From NCBI GenBank assembly GCA_947453625.1, contig CANGHK010000011.1, forward strand, positions 40,181 through 104,180: DNA of 64,000 bases, read 5' to 3'. Below the pieces are notes generated by a model that worked only from the letters and a program-made list of their open reading frames with translations, did no database searches and was not told where the DNA came from. Made by a program: the position numbers and the translations under genes. Positions 54,395-63,275 of the stretch are shown piece after piece (position 1 is the first letter of the stretch; every line of letters starts with the position of its first letter). This stretch comes from Burkholderiales bacterium. GTDB taxonomy: Bacteria > Pseudomonadota > Gammaproteobacteria > Burkholderiales > Burkholderiaceae_C.

Positions 54395-55801
54395 CTACCG
54401 CAGCAGGTGCACGGCCAGTCCGGCCAGCGCGCAGCCCGCGATGACCTGGATCACGTTGCGCTTGAAGCGGAACAGCGCGACGCCGGCCGCCAACGCGATC
54501 AGCGCCGAGGCCGGGTCGAGGCGGCCGCCGAAACCGGTCGGCCACAACACGTGGTAGCCGAAGAACAGCGCCAGGTTCAGGATCACGCCCACCACGGCGG
54601 CGGTGATGGCCGTCAAGGGCGCGGTCAGGTTCAGGTCGTTGTGGGTGGCCTCGACCAGCGGCCCGCCGGCCAGGATGAAGATGAAGGACGGCAGGAAGGT
54701 GAACCAGGTGACCACCGTGGCGGCCGCCGCGCCGGCCAGGAACAAGCCGCCGGGGCCGGTCAATCCCAAGGCTGACTGCAGAGCCGGGCTCTGCCAGCCA
54801 CCGACAAAGCCGACGAAGGCCACCACCATGATCAGCGGTCCCGGCGTGGTCTCGCCCAAGGCCAGGCCGTCGATCATCTGCGTCGGCGTGAGCCAGCCGT
54901 AGTGACCCACCGCGCCCTGGTAGACATAGGGCAACACGGCGTAGGCGCCGCCAAAGGTCAGCAGCGCGGCCTTGGTGAAGAACCAGCCCATCTGCGTCAG
55001 CGGCCCCTGCCAGCCCCACAGCCCGGTCAACAGCGTCATAGGCAAGGCCCACAGCAGCGCGCCGGCCATCAGCACGGCGGCCAGTCGCGTCCAGCGAAAT
55101 CGCGCATGGGCAGGGGTGGGCGTGTCGTCGTCGATCAAGGCCGCGCCAAAGGATTTGGCCGCCTTGCCATGGCCCCCGCCGGCCCGGAAACGCGCCGGCG
55201 CAACCCGGCCGCCGACGAAGCCGACCACCGCGGCAGCAACCACGATCGCCGGGAACGGCAGATTGCCAACAAAGATCGCCACGAACGACGCCGCGGCGAT
55301 CAGCCACAGCAGCGGGTCCTTCAGCGCGCGCGAGCCGATGCGGTGCGCGGCCTGCAACACGATCGCGGTGACGGCCGGCTTGATGCCGTAGAACAGCCCG
55401 GCCACCAGCGGCAGGTTGCCGAACGCGATGTATATCCAGGACAGCGCGATCAGGATGAACAGCGAGGGCAGCACGAACAAGCCCCCGGCCACCACGCCGC
55501 CCCAGCTGCGGTGCATCAGCCAGCCGATATAGGTGGCCAGCTGCTGGGCCTCGGGGCCGGGCAGCACCATGCAGTAGTTCAGCGCATGCAGAAAGCGCTT
55601 CTCGCTGATCCAGCGCCGGCGCTCGACCAGTTCGGTGTGCATGATGGCGATCTGCCCGGCCGGCCCGCCAAAGCTGATGAAACCCAGCTTGAGCCAGAAG
55701 GCGAAGGCCTGCCAGAAGCTCACTGCGGGCGGCAAACCAAGGGCATCGGTTGGCGCCGTTTCGGTGCGCTCGGAAGGCACAAGGGCACCGGCTTCGGTCA
55801 T
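54395..55801 (-). CDS. chrA: Chromate transporter ChrA (two-domain)
   Basis: A 468-residue membrane protein of the CHR family that exports chromate. Both halves have the family signature: FWLKLGFISFGGPAGQIAIMH (first, shown in part) and FFTKAALLTFGGAYAVLPYV (second). ALNYCMVLPGPEAQQLATYIG and GLALGETTPGPLIMVVAFVG are the paired loops. About 10-12 membrane segments are visible. The ATG at 55801 overlaps the stop of a 42-codon frame (55798-55926) as ATGA. No chrB or chrF is present. Confidence 0.94.
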   Translation of the reverse strand: MTEAGALVPSERTETAPTDALGLPPAVSFWQAFAFWLKLGFISFGGPAGQIAIMHTELVERRRWISEKRFLHALNYCMVLPGPEAQQLATYIGWLMHRSWGGVVAGGLFVLPSLFILIALSWIYIAFGNLPLVAGLFYGIKPAVTAIVLQAAHRIGSRALKDPLLWLIAAASFVAIFVGNLPFPAIVVAAAVVGFVGGRVAPARFRAGGGHGKAAKSFGAALIDDDTPTPAHARFRWTRLAAVLMAGALLWALPMTLLTGLWGWQGPLTQMGWFFTKAALLTFGGAYAVLPYVYQGAVGHYGWLTPTQMIDGLALGETTPGPLIMVVAFVGFVGGWQSPALQSALGLTGPGGLFLAGAAAATVVTWFTFLPSFIFILAGGPLVEATHNDLNLTAPLTAITAAVVGVILNLALFFGYHVLWPTGFGGRLDPASALIALAAGVALFRFKRNVIQVIAGCALAGLAVHLLR

Positions 55802-55926
55802 GCGGACGTCGCCATGTCGAAGGCGGCAGGCAGGACGTCGAACAAGGCGCTGGCGGGCCGCCGGGCACGCGCGCGCACGGTGGCGATCTCGGTCAGATGA
55901 GAAGTGATCAGTGGCGTCAAGGACAT
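55798..55926 (-). CDS. Possible 42-residue peptide coupled to chrA
   Basis: The minus strand reads MSLTPLITSHLTEIATVRAR and ends in AAFDMATSA with a stop that overlaps the chrA ATG (ATGA). The exact overlap suggests translational coupling. There is no clear ribosome binding site before its ATG and no recognised family. It could be a leader peptide, the remnant of a larger gene, or chance. Confidence 0.3.
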   Translation of the reverse strand: MSLTPLITSHLTEIATVRARARRPASALFDVLPAAFDMATSA

Positions 55927-55978
55927 GCTTGAAGAATACCCCAGCTGCCGGTCAACTGAACGTCATCGCCGGCTTCGC

Positions 55979-57256
55979 TCAAGGATGCCGCACAGGCAGC
56001 TTGGAAGCGACGCGGCGCGGCCGTCGCAGCCTCACCTTCGTCCCGAACGGTATATTCTCAGCCGCAATGCCGTCATCGCTCAGCAGCCAAATCACCGGCC
56101 AGCCCGGGACACTCTCGGGGTATCTGCCGAATCCGTCCGTCGCGTAAATCACGACGGTACTGGCGCCGGTCCACTGCCGATCCAGCCAGTCGAAGACGGG
56201 TCTGAAATCAGTTCCGCCACGACCGAGAACTGCCATGGCCTTGGGCACTTCCATGCCATCAAGCGCCTCGTATTCGCGCACCTCCTGTACATCAGCATCC
56301 GCTTGGATTACCGTCAGTCGGCAGGGGAATGTATCCCTGAAGCCGCGAATCTCCGCAACGATATCCCCGATCAACGCTGCCGACATTGAGCCCGATGTGT
56401 CGATCGCGAAGACGATGTGGCCCGGCGACTCCACGCCCATGGAAGGCATGTACAACCCGAGATGGATGTGCTTCTTGGAGAACGGGTAAGTGCTCCAGTC
56501 ATTCTTTATCCGATCTTGTAGCCACTGCCGCAGCAATCCACGCCAGTCGATCGTCGCGCCCTCGCTGGCCAGGCACTCTTGCTTGAAAAAGCCGGCGGCG
56601 GCTCCGCGCAAATGATTGGCAGCATCCTCCCGCAAGCTTGCACGCAACTCGGCCATCTGCTGTCTGTCGGGCGTGTCGGCATCGCGCAGAGGACTCACCC
56701 TGGGGTCGTCCGGCGCCAACAGGTCTGTACCGATGTCGGGTACCGTCCCCGACGGGTCCTGATCTGCGCCGTCGCCGGAGGCTGAGTTTCGCCAGCCGGA
56801 TGGCTTGCTATCGGTGTCCGTGGGAATTTGCTCATAGATGTCTTCGGCGGCAAGCCCGGCAAATCTGAGCGAGACCAGGCCTCCAGTAGGCAGTGTGAAG
56901 CCCTGCTCCAGCAGCAGCAGGTTGATGGCGTAGTCGCAAGCCACGTTCCATTGCCGGCTGTTACGGTCTTGCATTCGCTCGCCATGCGCAAAGAGCACGT
57001 GCAGCACTTCGTGGGCCAACACGCCGCGCAGTTCAGCGTCGTTCAGGCCGGAGGTCCAAGTTGGGTTGAAGAAAATGTGGTATCCGTCGGTGGCCATCGT
57101 CGGGCACCAACTCATGCCGCTGCATTCCCGAAACGGCAAGCGCATCAGGGATGAGGCCAGAAACGGCTGTTGCATGGCCAACTGAATCCTCGCCTTCAGC
57201 AGCCGCTGTACGAAGGCTGAGCGCGGCGCAGTATCAGCGGACAAGTAGGTGACCAT
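55979..57256 (-). CDS. HExxH metallopeptidase-like/vWA-domain protein (DUF2201 type), last gene of the retron-like operon
   Basis: A 425-residue protein with two parts. The N-terminal part has a zinc-protease-like motif, HEVLH at residues 82-86, with a likely third ligand at D108 (WNVACDYAIN). The C-terminal part is a vWA domain with a complete MIDAS: DTSGS at 286-290, Thr349 in GGTDF and Asp374 in ATDG. This is the DUF2201 layout, usually found with a MoxR ATPase, as here. A variable linker rich in Asp, Pro and Ser joins the parts. The ATG at 57256 lies 23 nt inside the MoxR gene; AAGGA is only 2 nt before it, so a start upstream (up to 57337) is possible. Confidence 0.85.
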   Translation of the reverse strand: MVTYLSADTAPRSAFVQRLLKARIQLAMQQPFLASSLMRLPFRECSGMSWCPTMATDGYHIFFNPTWTSGLNDAELRGVLAHEVLHVLFAHGERMQDRNSRQWNVACDYAINLLLLEQGFTLPTGGLVSLRFAGLAAEDIYEQIPTDTDSKPSGWRNSASGDGADQDPSGTVPDIGTDLLAPDDPRVSPLRDADTPDRQQMAELRASLREDAANHLRGAAAGFFKQECLASEGATIDWRGLLRQWLQDRIKNDWSTYPFSKKHIHLGLYMPSMGVESPGHIVFAIDTSGSMSAALIGDIVAEIRGFRDTFPCRLTVIQADADVQEVREYEALDGMEVPKAMAVLGRGGTDFRPVFDWLDRQWTGASTVVIYATDGFGRYPESVPGWPVIWLLSDDGIAAENIPFGTKVRLRRPRRVASKLPVRHP

Positions 57257-58220
57257 GTTCCTTGAGGAAAGTCCGGTATCCGGGCTGGCGTGCAAAAGCG
57301 GGACGGGCTTTGAGCATGTCCCGTGCGAGCACGACACCGAACTCTGGCGGCAAACGCGTCAGCAACACCGCGCTGGCGCCGACCACCTCGGGACGTTCCA
57401 CACTGTAGGCCAACCACGATGTGAGCATGTAGATGCCGTCGAGGGCGGTCGGCAATTTGGCATTGGAGGGATCGGCTACGATCCTGAGCATCTCGCGTTC
57501 GTTGAGCGAGCGCTTCAGGAAACCGGCAAACTCGATGGCCGCGGCCTCGCCGACGATACCGGGCACCAGGTCGGCGCATTCCTTGTAGCCGCCAAAGCTG
57601 CGGATGACGTCCGACAGCATCTGCCATGACCGGGGTGTGGCGTAGGCGGGCGAGTCTCCAGGTGACTGCACCAGCAGTTCCGGGCGCACGCCGATGAAAG
57701 AAACCACCATGGGGTCGAGCCGGTGCTCGATCGCCCAGTCGCGCCAGTCGTTGACATCCGGACCCAACTCCAGGTGGATAAACCGGTTGACGAGTGCAGA
57801 GGACATGCGAAACGTCACCGCTCTGTCCTGCTGCCGGTTTCCCGCCGCGACGATCCACCACCCGGGCGGCAGTTCGTACTCGCCGATCCGGCGGTCCAGC
57901 ACCAACTGGTAGAGGCTGGCTTGCACCAGTGGAGGTGCAGCATTGATCTCATCGAGGAAGAGAAGTCCTGGTGCCTGGTTCGGCCTCGGTAGGAAGGCCG
58001 GCGGGCACCAGGTGGCCAAACCGTTCGATATCGAGGGGATGCCGCGTAAATCGGTCGGATCCAACAATGATGCGCGCAGGTCAATGACCGGCAGGCTCGC
58101 CTTCTCCGCGATGTCGCGCACGATCGAACTCTTGCCGATGCCGGGCGGGCCCCATATGAAGGCCGGCCAGCGCTGTTGCATCAGCGAGGTCAGGACGTTG
58201 TGCAGGCGTGATGGCTTCAT
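57234..58220 (-). CDS. MoxR-type AAA+ ATPase of the retron-like operon
   Basis: A 328-residue ATPase. Walker A is GPPGIGKS (residues 24-31), Walker B is LLFLDEIN (86-93), and sensor 1 is in WWIVAAGNRQQD. An arginine-finger region is seen in SSALVNRFIHLEL. MoxR ATPases act as chaperones that remodel or activate partner complexes, nearly always with a vWA protein; the next gene encodes that partner. It overlaps the unknown gene upstream by 4 nt (ATGA) and the vWA gene by 23 nt. Confidence 0.93.
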   Translation of the reverse strand: MKPSRLHNVLTSLMQQRWPAFIWGPPGIGKSSIVRDIAEKASLPVIDLRASLLDPTDLRGIPSISNGLATWCPPAFLPRPNQAPGLLFLDEINAAPPLVQASLYQLVLDRRIGEYELPPGWWIVAAGNRQQDRAVTFRMSSALVNRFIHLELGPDVNDWRDWAIEHRLDPMVVSFIGVRPELLVQSPGDSPAYATPRSWQMLSDVIRSFGGYKECADLVPGIVGEAAAIEFAGFLKRSLNEREMLRIVADPSNAKLPTALDGIYMLTSWLAYSVERPEVVGASAVLLTRLPPEFGVVLARDMLKARPAFARQPGYRTFLKEHGHLLVR

Positions 58221-59188
58221 GGTTTGGAGAAGACTTCTTCCGAAATGTCAGGCGCGAGGTGTTGAACGGCCGAGAACCAGCGAGTGGCGTCGATTGGCGC
58301 GAACCAACGGTGGCGTTGCATCAGGCGCTGGGCAAGCCTGGTGTCCAGTTGAACGGTTGCTGACGACCTTTCACCCAGTGCCCTGCCAAAGGCCTGAGTC
58401 GGTTGCAACCAAGCCTCGACACCCGCGCCCTCTTGCGAGAAGTCAGGCAACGGGGCGAGAAGGCGGAATTGCGCCGTTTCCACGAGCAGCCAGTGCCCCG
58501 CCATGGCAGCAGCGTGCACCTCCATCGTGTGCTCAGTGCGCAGGCGGATTTCATGGCTACCTTGTGGAGCCTGCTGGGTCTTGGCCGCAGCCAGGCGGCG
58601 CCGAACTGCGCCGGAGGGTGATGCCGAGTCCGCTCGAACCAGGAAGACTTCGACGTCCAAGCTCGAGGACCCGCCAGCGTATTCGCCCATCACGGCGTCG
58701 CTGATCTCGAACAGCGCATCTGAGGCGTCCGTCGGCAGCCGCACCATGACCGATCTCTCGTCGAGGTTCACCAGTGTGGTCAGCAGTTCGACCACGCGCG
58801 CCGGTTCAAGCAGTTCCGGTGCGGCCTTCAATTTTTGCTCAGTAACCGGCAACTTATCCAGGTAGACGGCCCCGTGACGACCTACCCAGAAAAAACCCAC
58901 ATCGATGAAGGACGCCTCGCTGAAGAACCGTCCCGTTGGCATGCACGCACTGACCACATGCACGTCCAATGCGTCACGCAGGAAGGGGATGAGTGCCTCT
59001 TGCATGCCCGATGCCGCCATTTTCGAAAAGCCCAAAGCCTCGCCCTTGAGGGGTATGCCGGCCAAGGCTTGCAGCAGCGCGTCCGCGTCGCCGGCTCGGC
59101 CTTCGCGCCGCGCTACAAGGCAGGCGCCATAGGCCGCCATCAGGGGCACCTCGATGAATGCGTCGCCAGCGTCCTCATGGGTTTTCAC
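58217..59188 (-). CDS. Unknown protein of the retron-like operon
   Basis: A 323-residue protein that I cannot place in a family. No signal peptide, membrane segment or cysteine-rich motif is visible. The middle has alternating strands and helices (YLDKLPVTEQKLKAAPELLE, NLDERSVMVRLPTDASDALF), and the C-terminal part has several Arg/Trp/His residues (RLMQRHRWFAPIDATRWFSA). Translation starts at GTG within a GTGA overlap with the methyltransferase gene, with a strong AGGAGGGG 6 nt before it. Placed between the methyltransferase and the MoxR-vWA pair, it may be the adaptor or effector on which the ATPase acts; that is inference. Confidence 0.85.
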   Translation of the reverse strand: MKTHEDAGDAFIEVPLMAAYGACLVARREGRAGDADALLQALAGIPLKGEALGFSKMAASGMQEALIPFLRDALDVHVVSACMPTGRFFSEASFIDVGFFWVGRHGAVYLDKLPVTEQKLKAAPELLEPARVVELLTTLVNLDERSVMVRLPTDASDALFEISDAVMGEYAGGSSSLDVEVFLVRADSASPSGAVRRRLAAAKTQQAPQGSHEIRLRTEHTMEVHAAAMAGHWLLVETAQFRLLAPLPDFSQEGAGVEAWLQPTQAFGRALGERSSATVQLDTRLAQRLMQRHRWFAPIDATRWFSAVQHLAPDISEEVFSKP

Positions 59189-60006
59189 GTCCGCCCCTCC
59201 TGGGTCAGCGCAAGGTTCGCGCGACCGAGGTCATAAGACATGGGATCAATCTCATAGCCCCACGCCGTACGGCCGAGCGCGCGCGCCACCACCAGCGATG
59301 TGCCTCCCCCGGCAAACGGATCGACCACCCGGTCGCCCGGACGAGAGTGGGCGCGAATCAACGCGCGGAGCAAGGGGACTGGTGCCTGAAATCGGTGGCC
59401 CTTGGTCAACACACCCGGATGTGTGCTGCAGATGTCCTGCTCGAGCATGTCCATGTCCGCCTGATCGGCTTCTGCAGCGCCACCATCTGGTTCGCCGGTA
59501 GTTTGCTTGCGAATCGCCAGTTCCCCGCTGCGCACGTCACCCGGCTTCCAGAAAACGAGGAAGACTTCGGGGTCGAATGGGGCTGGCCCAAGTCCGGCAG
59601 ACATCGTCGTGGCAATTCGCCTGCGGGCAAGCGTGGTGAACCGAGGGCGCCAAAGATGCCGTGTGTACAGCGTCAGGCCGATGGATTCAAGAATGTGCCG
59701 ATGGATCCCTTCCACAGGCACCAGCAGGTGGCGCAGTCGAACGTCGCGTGTCTGCACCACCATGCGGCCACCGGGCATCAGTACGCGATGACACTCAGTA
59801 AAAACCGGCCGCAGCGACCAGGCGAAGGCCTGAATCTCCAGCCGCAAGGCTTCAACGTCGGCATCAGGCTCCAAACCTTGCCGCAAGTTTGGCTCCAACC
59901 CGTCTGGAAAATAGGGCGGGCCCGTCATGACGAGGTGTACCGAGCCGTCCTCGAGACCAGTCATTCGGGCGCCAGTGCCGTGGACGAGATTGATCTCAGT
60001 CGCCAT
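59185..60006 (-). CDS. DNA methyltransferase-like protein with altered motif IV (GPPY)
   Basis: A 273-residue protein of the beta-class DNA methyltransferases (N6-adenine or N4-cytosine). The SAM-binding motif DPFAGGGTS is at residues 229-237, and WGYEIDP follows it. Motif IV, normally DPPY or SPPY, is GPPY (29-32, VMTGPPYF), so the catalytic Asp/Ser is replaced by Gly. An insert of about 60 residues (PDGGAAEADQADMDMLEQ region) precedes the SAM motif. GGGGGA lies about 6 nt before the ATG at 60006; an upstream in-frame ATG at 60036 is less likely. It overlaps the reverse transcriptase gene by 11 nt. Activity is uncertain. Confidence 0.87.
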   Translation of the reverse strand: MATEINLVHGTGARMTGLEDGSVHLVMTGPPYFPDGLEPNLRQGLEPDADVEALRLEIQAFAWSLRPVFTECHRVLMPGGRMVVQTRDVRLRHLLVPVEGIHRHILESIGLTLYTRHLWRPRFTTLARRRIATTMSAGLGPAPFDPEVFLVFWKPGDVRSGELAIRKQTTGEPDGGAAEADQADMDMLEQDICSTHPGVLTKGHRFQAPVPLLRALIRAHSRPGDRVVDPFAGGGTSLVVARALGRTAWGYEIDPMSYDLGRANLALTQEGRT

Positions 60007-63000
60007 GATCGTCCCCCATGGCCTCGGTTTCGTCATGGCCTTGTTGCTGCACGGCGGCGCTGGAAGCAGCCCGAGCAGTCTTCAGGCGCACGGCCAAGGG
60101 TTTTGCCTGCAAGGGGTTGATCGACTGCACGAAAGCCAGCCTGCCCTGCAAGGACGTGATGGGCTCCTCCTGTCCGTGCCACAGCGGACTGCGGCCCTGT
60201 TCCACCGCGTGTACGGCGGCACGGATGCGGCGACGCAGGCGCCGCGGCACGCTGACCCGCTCATTGACGACCAGGCCTGTGACGATCTGGCGTCGGCCAG
60301 GGCGGTAGATGTTGGTCTTCTTGGGGTCCAGCACCAGGCCGATCTGGCTCAGCGTCCTCTCGGCAACGCCCAGTAACCTCACAGCGCCATGATCGCCGGA
60401 GAAGGTCAGGTCGTCGGCGTAGCGGGTGTAGCGACAGTCCAGGCGCAGCGCGGCCGCTTGCAGCACCTCGTCTGTGCGAACGAGCACGCGATTGAGCAAT
60501 GCCGGGCTGGTTGGCGCACCTATGGGTAGCCCGCCGTCGGCCGTGCAGATGTCGACCAGCAGCGAGATTGCGCCGGGGCAGAGCCGGTGCCCGAGATCAC
60601 GCCTAAGCGCGCCCATCACCAACGACCACTTGACGCTGGGAAAGCAGTTTTTAACGTCGGCATTGGTCACGATGGGCTGGCCCACATGCACCAAGGCATT
60701 GCCGCCAATGGAGCGGCCCGGAACGAAGCCGAATGCACAATCATGAGCGCCCAGCGGTTGGATCAGGTGATCGAGAATCGCACGCTGAATGCGCTTCAGA
60801 TGCGGGTGTGGCGCCGAGATGACCCTTGTGCCGCCCGACTTCTTGGGCAGCAGGTGCCTGCGGTAGGCAGCGTCGAGTTTGTGACCGGCAGCGGCGTCGC
60901 GGTCCGCCATCGCCATCACTGCCGAGAGGTATGGGATCTGGTGAGCACCCAGGGCGGCAATCAATTGAAGAAAACCTTGGTCACGGCGCGCCGTTGGCGG
61001 CAAATAGGCTGCGGCCTGGCGCAGTGCCGCAAAGAAATCATCGGCTTCGAGGCCGGCTGTTACCTCCCGCAGGCGCTTGGGGTCACGACGACCGGCCAGC
61101 ACCAAGGCCACCGCCCGGTCAGTTGAATTACCAGCGATAGTCAGCCATCCGTGATGCCAAGGCACAACATCGCCGTTACCCGTCCGTTCCAGCAGCATCC
61201 GCCTCAGGCTGATGGCCGTGCCTGCCCGCATCAGTCTGCAGCGCCAAACCTCGGGCTTGAGTTCTTCAGCCACAGTGAGGTTGAAGCGATCAAGAATCGG
61301 CATGGTCATGCTGCCATCCGTGAGCAGCGAGCGCAATTTGCTGACCGACATGCGCACCGCCACCAGGTCGACCGCTGGGAGATCCGCGGCCAGGTAGCTC
61401 CGAATCGAGTCGTTGACCTGGTCGCTGCGCATTTGCTGTCGGACCAAGAGATCGACCACCGCCGACCTGAAGCCTTCCTCGTGCAGGGGCACCTGGCCGG
61501 ATTTGAGTAGATCCAGTGCATGTGCAACCGGGTGCGAACCCGCGGCGGCCAGCGAGGCGTTTGCATGCCAATCGGGGGTGCCGATGCACCTGGCGACCCA
61601 GGCACCCCAGTTCTTGGGTTGGTTATTGAGCGCAGGCGTCCTCAACGCCTTGCAGGCCAGCGCCTTGATCGCCGCCCCGTCCGGACATGCCAGCAATGCA
61701 AGCAGTGGTCTGGCATCAGGCAACGCACGCAATCTGCCTGCCACCACCTTATGACCCTGGCGATGCACCATCGCTGCACGCAGCAGTTCCGGCAGCGCCA
61801 GGCTCTGCCAGAACAGTGCATCCAGGGGCAGCAGATCGAAACGGCCGGCCGCAGCAAGCAAGTCGAATTCCGGGGCCGCCCAGGTCTGCTGAATCATCGC
61901 CAGATCGGTGGCACCAAGGGCGACCTCGCCTGGCGCGGTGCCCCATTCGCCCTTGGCCAGTCGCTGCGCTACCGCAGCGCCAGACAATGTCCACCATGCG
62001 GGCAGACTCAGTCCATCGACGTAGGAGGCAAGCAAGGCCGCCGTTGCGTCAGGCAGTGGAGTCCAAGTGCGAGACGCAACCGCTATACCGCGCACTTTGG
62101 CTGTGGCGCGACCCCTTCGACCGGATGCCAAGCACTCGTTGGCGCTCAGCATCTCGGTCGCAATGCGACGGGTGATTTCGGTATTGGGCAATCCGGCTAT
62201 CAACGGCACGGCGCTGTCAAACGCGCGCGTCTGCAGCAGCCTCAAGATGTCAGCCAGCGCCTTGCGCGTCTGCTGCTGCAGGCGCCGTGAAGCTTCGATA
62301 ACGGTTGTCAGGTCCGGCAACTCTGCCAACGACTGCGGCAAGGCAAGCGCCCGCAGTTCGGGTGTAGCCAAGGTCAAATTCTGCAAGTCCGGGTCGAGCA
62401 TCAGAAAATCGGGCTCAGACAACGGAGGCACGCGGGGCCGGCCCCTGTGATTGGCGCGTAGCGCACGGGTGAGTTCACGCGTCCGCAGGTAAGCGTTGGC
62501 GTTGGGCTGCAACTTTGCAACCCTCAACAGGGTCGCGGTCGGCGCGCCCTGAGCCCAATGGTGCGCCAACGCATAGCGCAGGCGCATGCCCGGCATGATG
62601 TCCGTTCGCTTCCCCAGGTCGGGCGGGATAGGCAGGCCAGGGCCATCGGCGGCCATCAGGGCGGCAGACGCAGCATCGGCTTCGAGGACCTCGAGTGCGC
62701 CGGCAGAAGCGGTCATAAGCCGGGTGGCAACTTGTTGCAGAACGGCCTGTCCTGTGGTCATGGCACACCGGTACAGCACCGCCATACGACGGGAACTCTG
62801 CAGAGCCGCACCCCAAGCATTGGCCAGAACCAACGATGGCTGAAGCCCCGCAGGCAGGGCGAGGGTGAGATTGATCCACAGTCCTGAGACCGCGACCTCG
62901 GATCGACGGAGCAGTTCTGCACCATAGTCCGCGGCGTAGGGATCGAGGCCGAGAAAGACATCGTGGAAGCCCGGCACGGCCTCAAGCAACTGCTCTAACT

Positions 63001-63052
63001 GCTTGCGGCGATCAACCCGACTGTGCGCCGGCAGTTCAACCCTGGGTGTCAT
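59996..63052 (-). CDS. Retron-type reverse transcriptase with long N-terminal region
   Basis: A protein of about 1018 residues. The C-terminal 290 residues are a retron reverse transcriptase: start YRRHLLPKKSGGTRVISAP near 729, the retron motif NALVH (NAxxH) at 785-789, DVKNCFPSV, GLPIGAPTSPALLN, the catalytic YADD at 878-881, and the retron motif VTG at 924-926 followed by a basic helix (PRRLRRRIRAAVH). Typical retron enzymes have 300-400 residues. The first 728 residues are Leu/Ala-rich and helical with no motif I recognise; they could be an effector or a docking scaffold. The ATG at 63052 is preferred over a TTG at 63070. The retron RNA lies 37 nt upstream. Confidence 0.92.
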   Translation of the reverse strand: MTPRVELPAHSRVDRRKQLEQLLEAVPGFHDVFLGLDPYAADYGAELLRRSEVAVSGLWINLTLALPAGLQPSLVLANAWGAALQSSRRMAVLYRCAMTTGQAVLQQVATRLMTASAGALEVLEADAASAALMAADGPGLPIPPDLGKRTDIMPGMRLRYALAHHWAQGAPTATLLRVAKLQPNANAYLRTRELTRALRANHRGRPRVPPLSEPDFLMLDPDLQNLTLATPELRALALPQSLAELPDLTTVIEASRRLQQQTRKALADILRLLQTRAFDSAVPLIAGLPNTEITRRIATEMLSANECLASGRRGRATAKVRGIAVASRTWTPLPDATAALLASYVDGLSLPAWWTLSGAAVAQRLAKGEWGTAPGEVALGATDLAMIQQTWAAPEFDLLAAAGRFDLLPLDALFWQSLALPELLRAAMVHRQGHKVVAGRLRALPDARPLLALLACPDGAAIKALACKALRTPALNNQPKNWGAWVARCIGTPDWHANASLAAAGSHPVAHALDLLKSGQVPLHEEGFRSAVVDLLVRQQMRSDQVNDSIRSYLAADLPAVDLVAVRMSVSKLRSLLTDGSMTMPILDRFNLTVAEELKPEVWRCRLMRAGTAISLRRMLLERTGNGDVVPWHHGWLTIAGNSTDRAVALVLAGRRDPKRLREVTAGLEADDFFAALRQAAAYLPPTARRDQGFLQLIAALGAHQIPYLSAVMAMADRDAAAGHKLDAAYRRHLLPKKSGGTRVISAPHPHLKRIQRAILDHLIQPLGAHDCAFGFVPGRSIGGNALVHVGQPIVTNADVKNCFPSVKWSLVMGALRRDLGHRLCPGAISLLVDICTADGGLPIGAPTSPALLNRVLVRTDEVLQAAALRLDCRYTRYADDLTFSGDHGAVRLLGVAERTLSQIGLVLDPKKTNIYRPGRRQIVTGLVVNERVSVPRRLRRRIRAAVHAVEQGRSPLWHGQEEPITSLQGRLAFVQSINPLQAKPLAVRLKTARAASSAAVQQQGHDETEAMGDDHGD

Positions 63053-63089
63053 GGTCTTGGACCTGTGCAACGACGGCTGGCGGCATGGG

Positions 63090-63102
63090 AGGCCTTCCTC
63101 TC
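63090..63102 (-). repeat. Retron a2 repeat (pairs with a1 at 63276-63288)
   Basis: GAGAGGAAGGCCT on the minus strand is the exact reverse complement of the copy at 63276-63288. The bases just outside and inside do not pair, so the repeat is exactly 13 nt. Confidence 0.88.
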
Positions 63103-63275
63103 AAACTACTTTAACAGCGCGATCTGAAGGGCTTCGCGCGGAGAGACCGCTACGAGACCCGTCGAGGACCGCACCCTGCGGGCTGAGGCGGGGTGAAGAG
63201 CGGTCTCTCCGTGTGAAGCACGAGATGGAGAGACCCTGCGCAACCCTGGCGATGCACCAGGTGACCCTAATCGAA

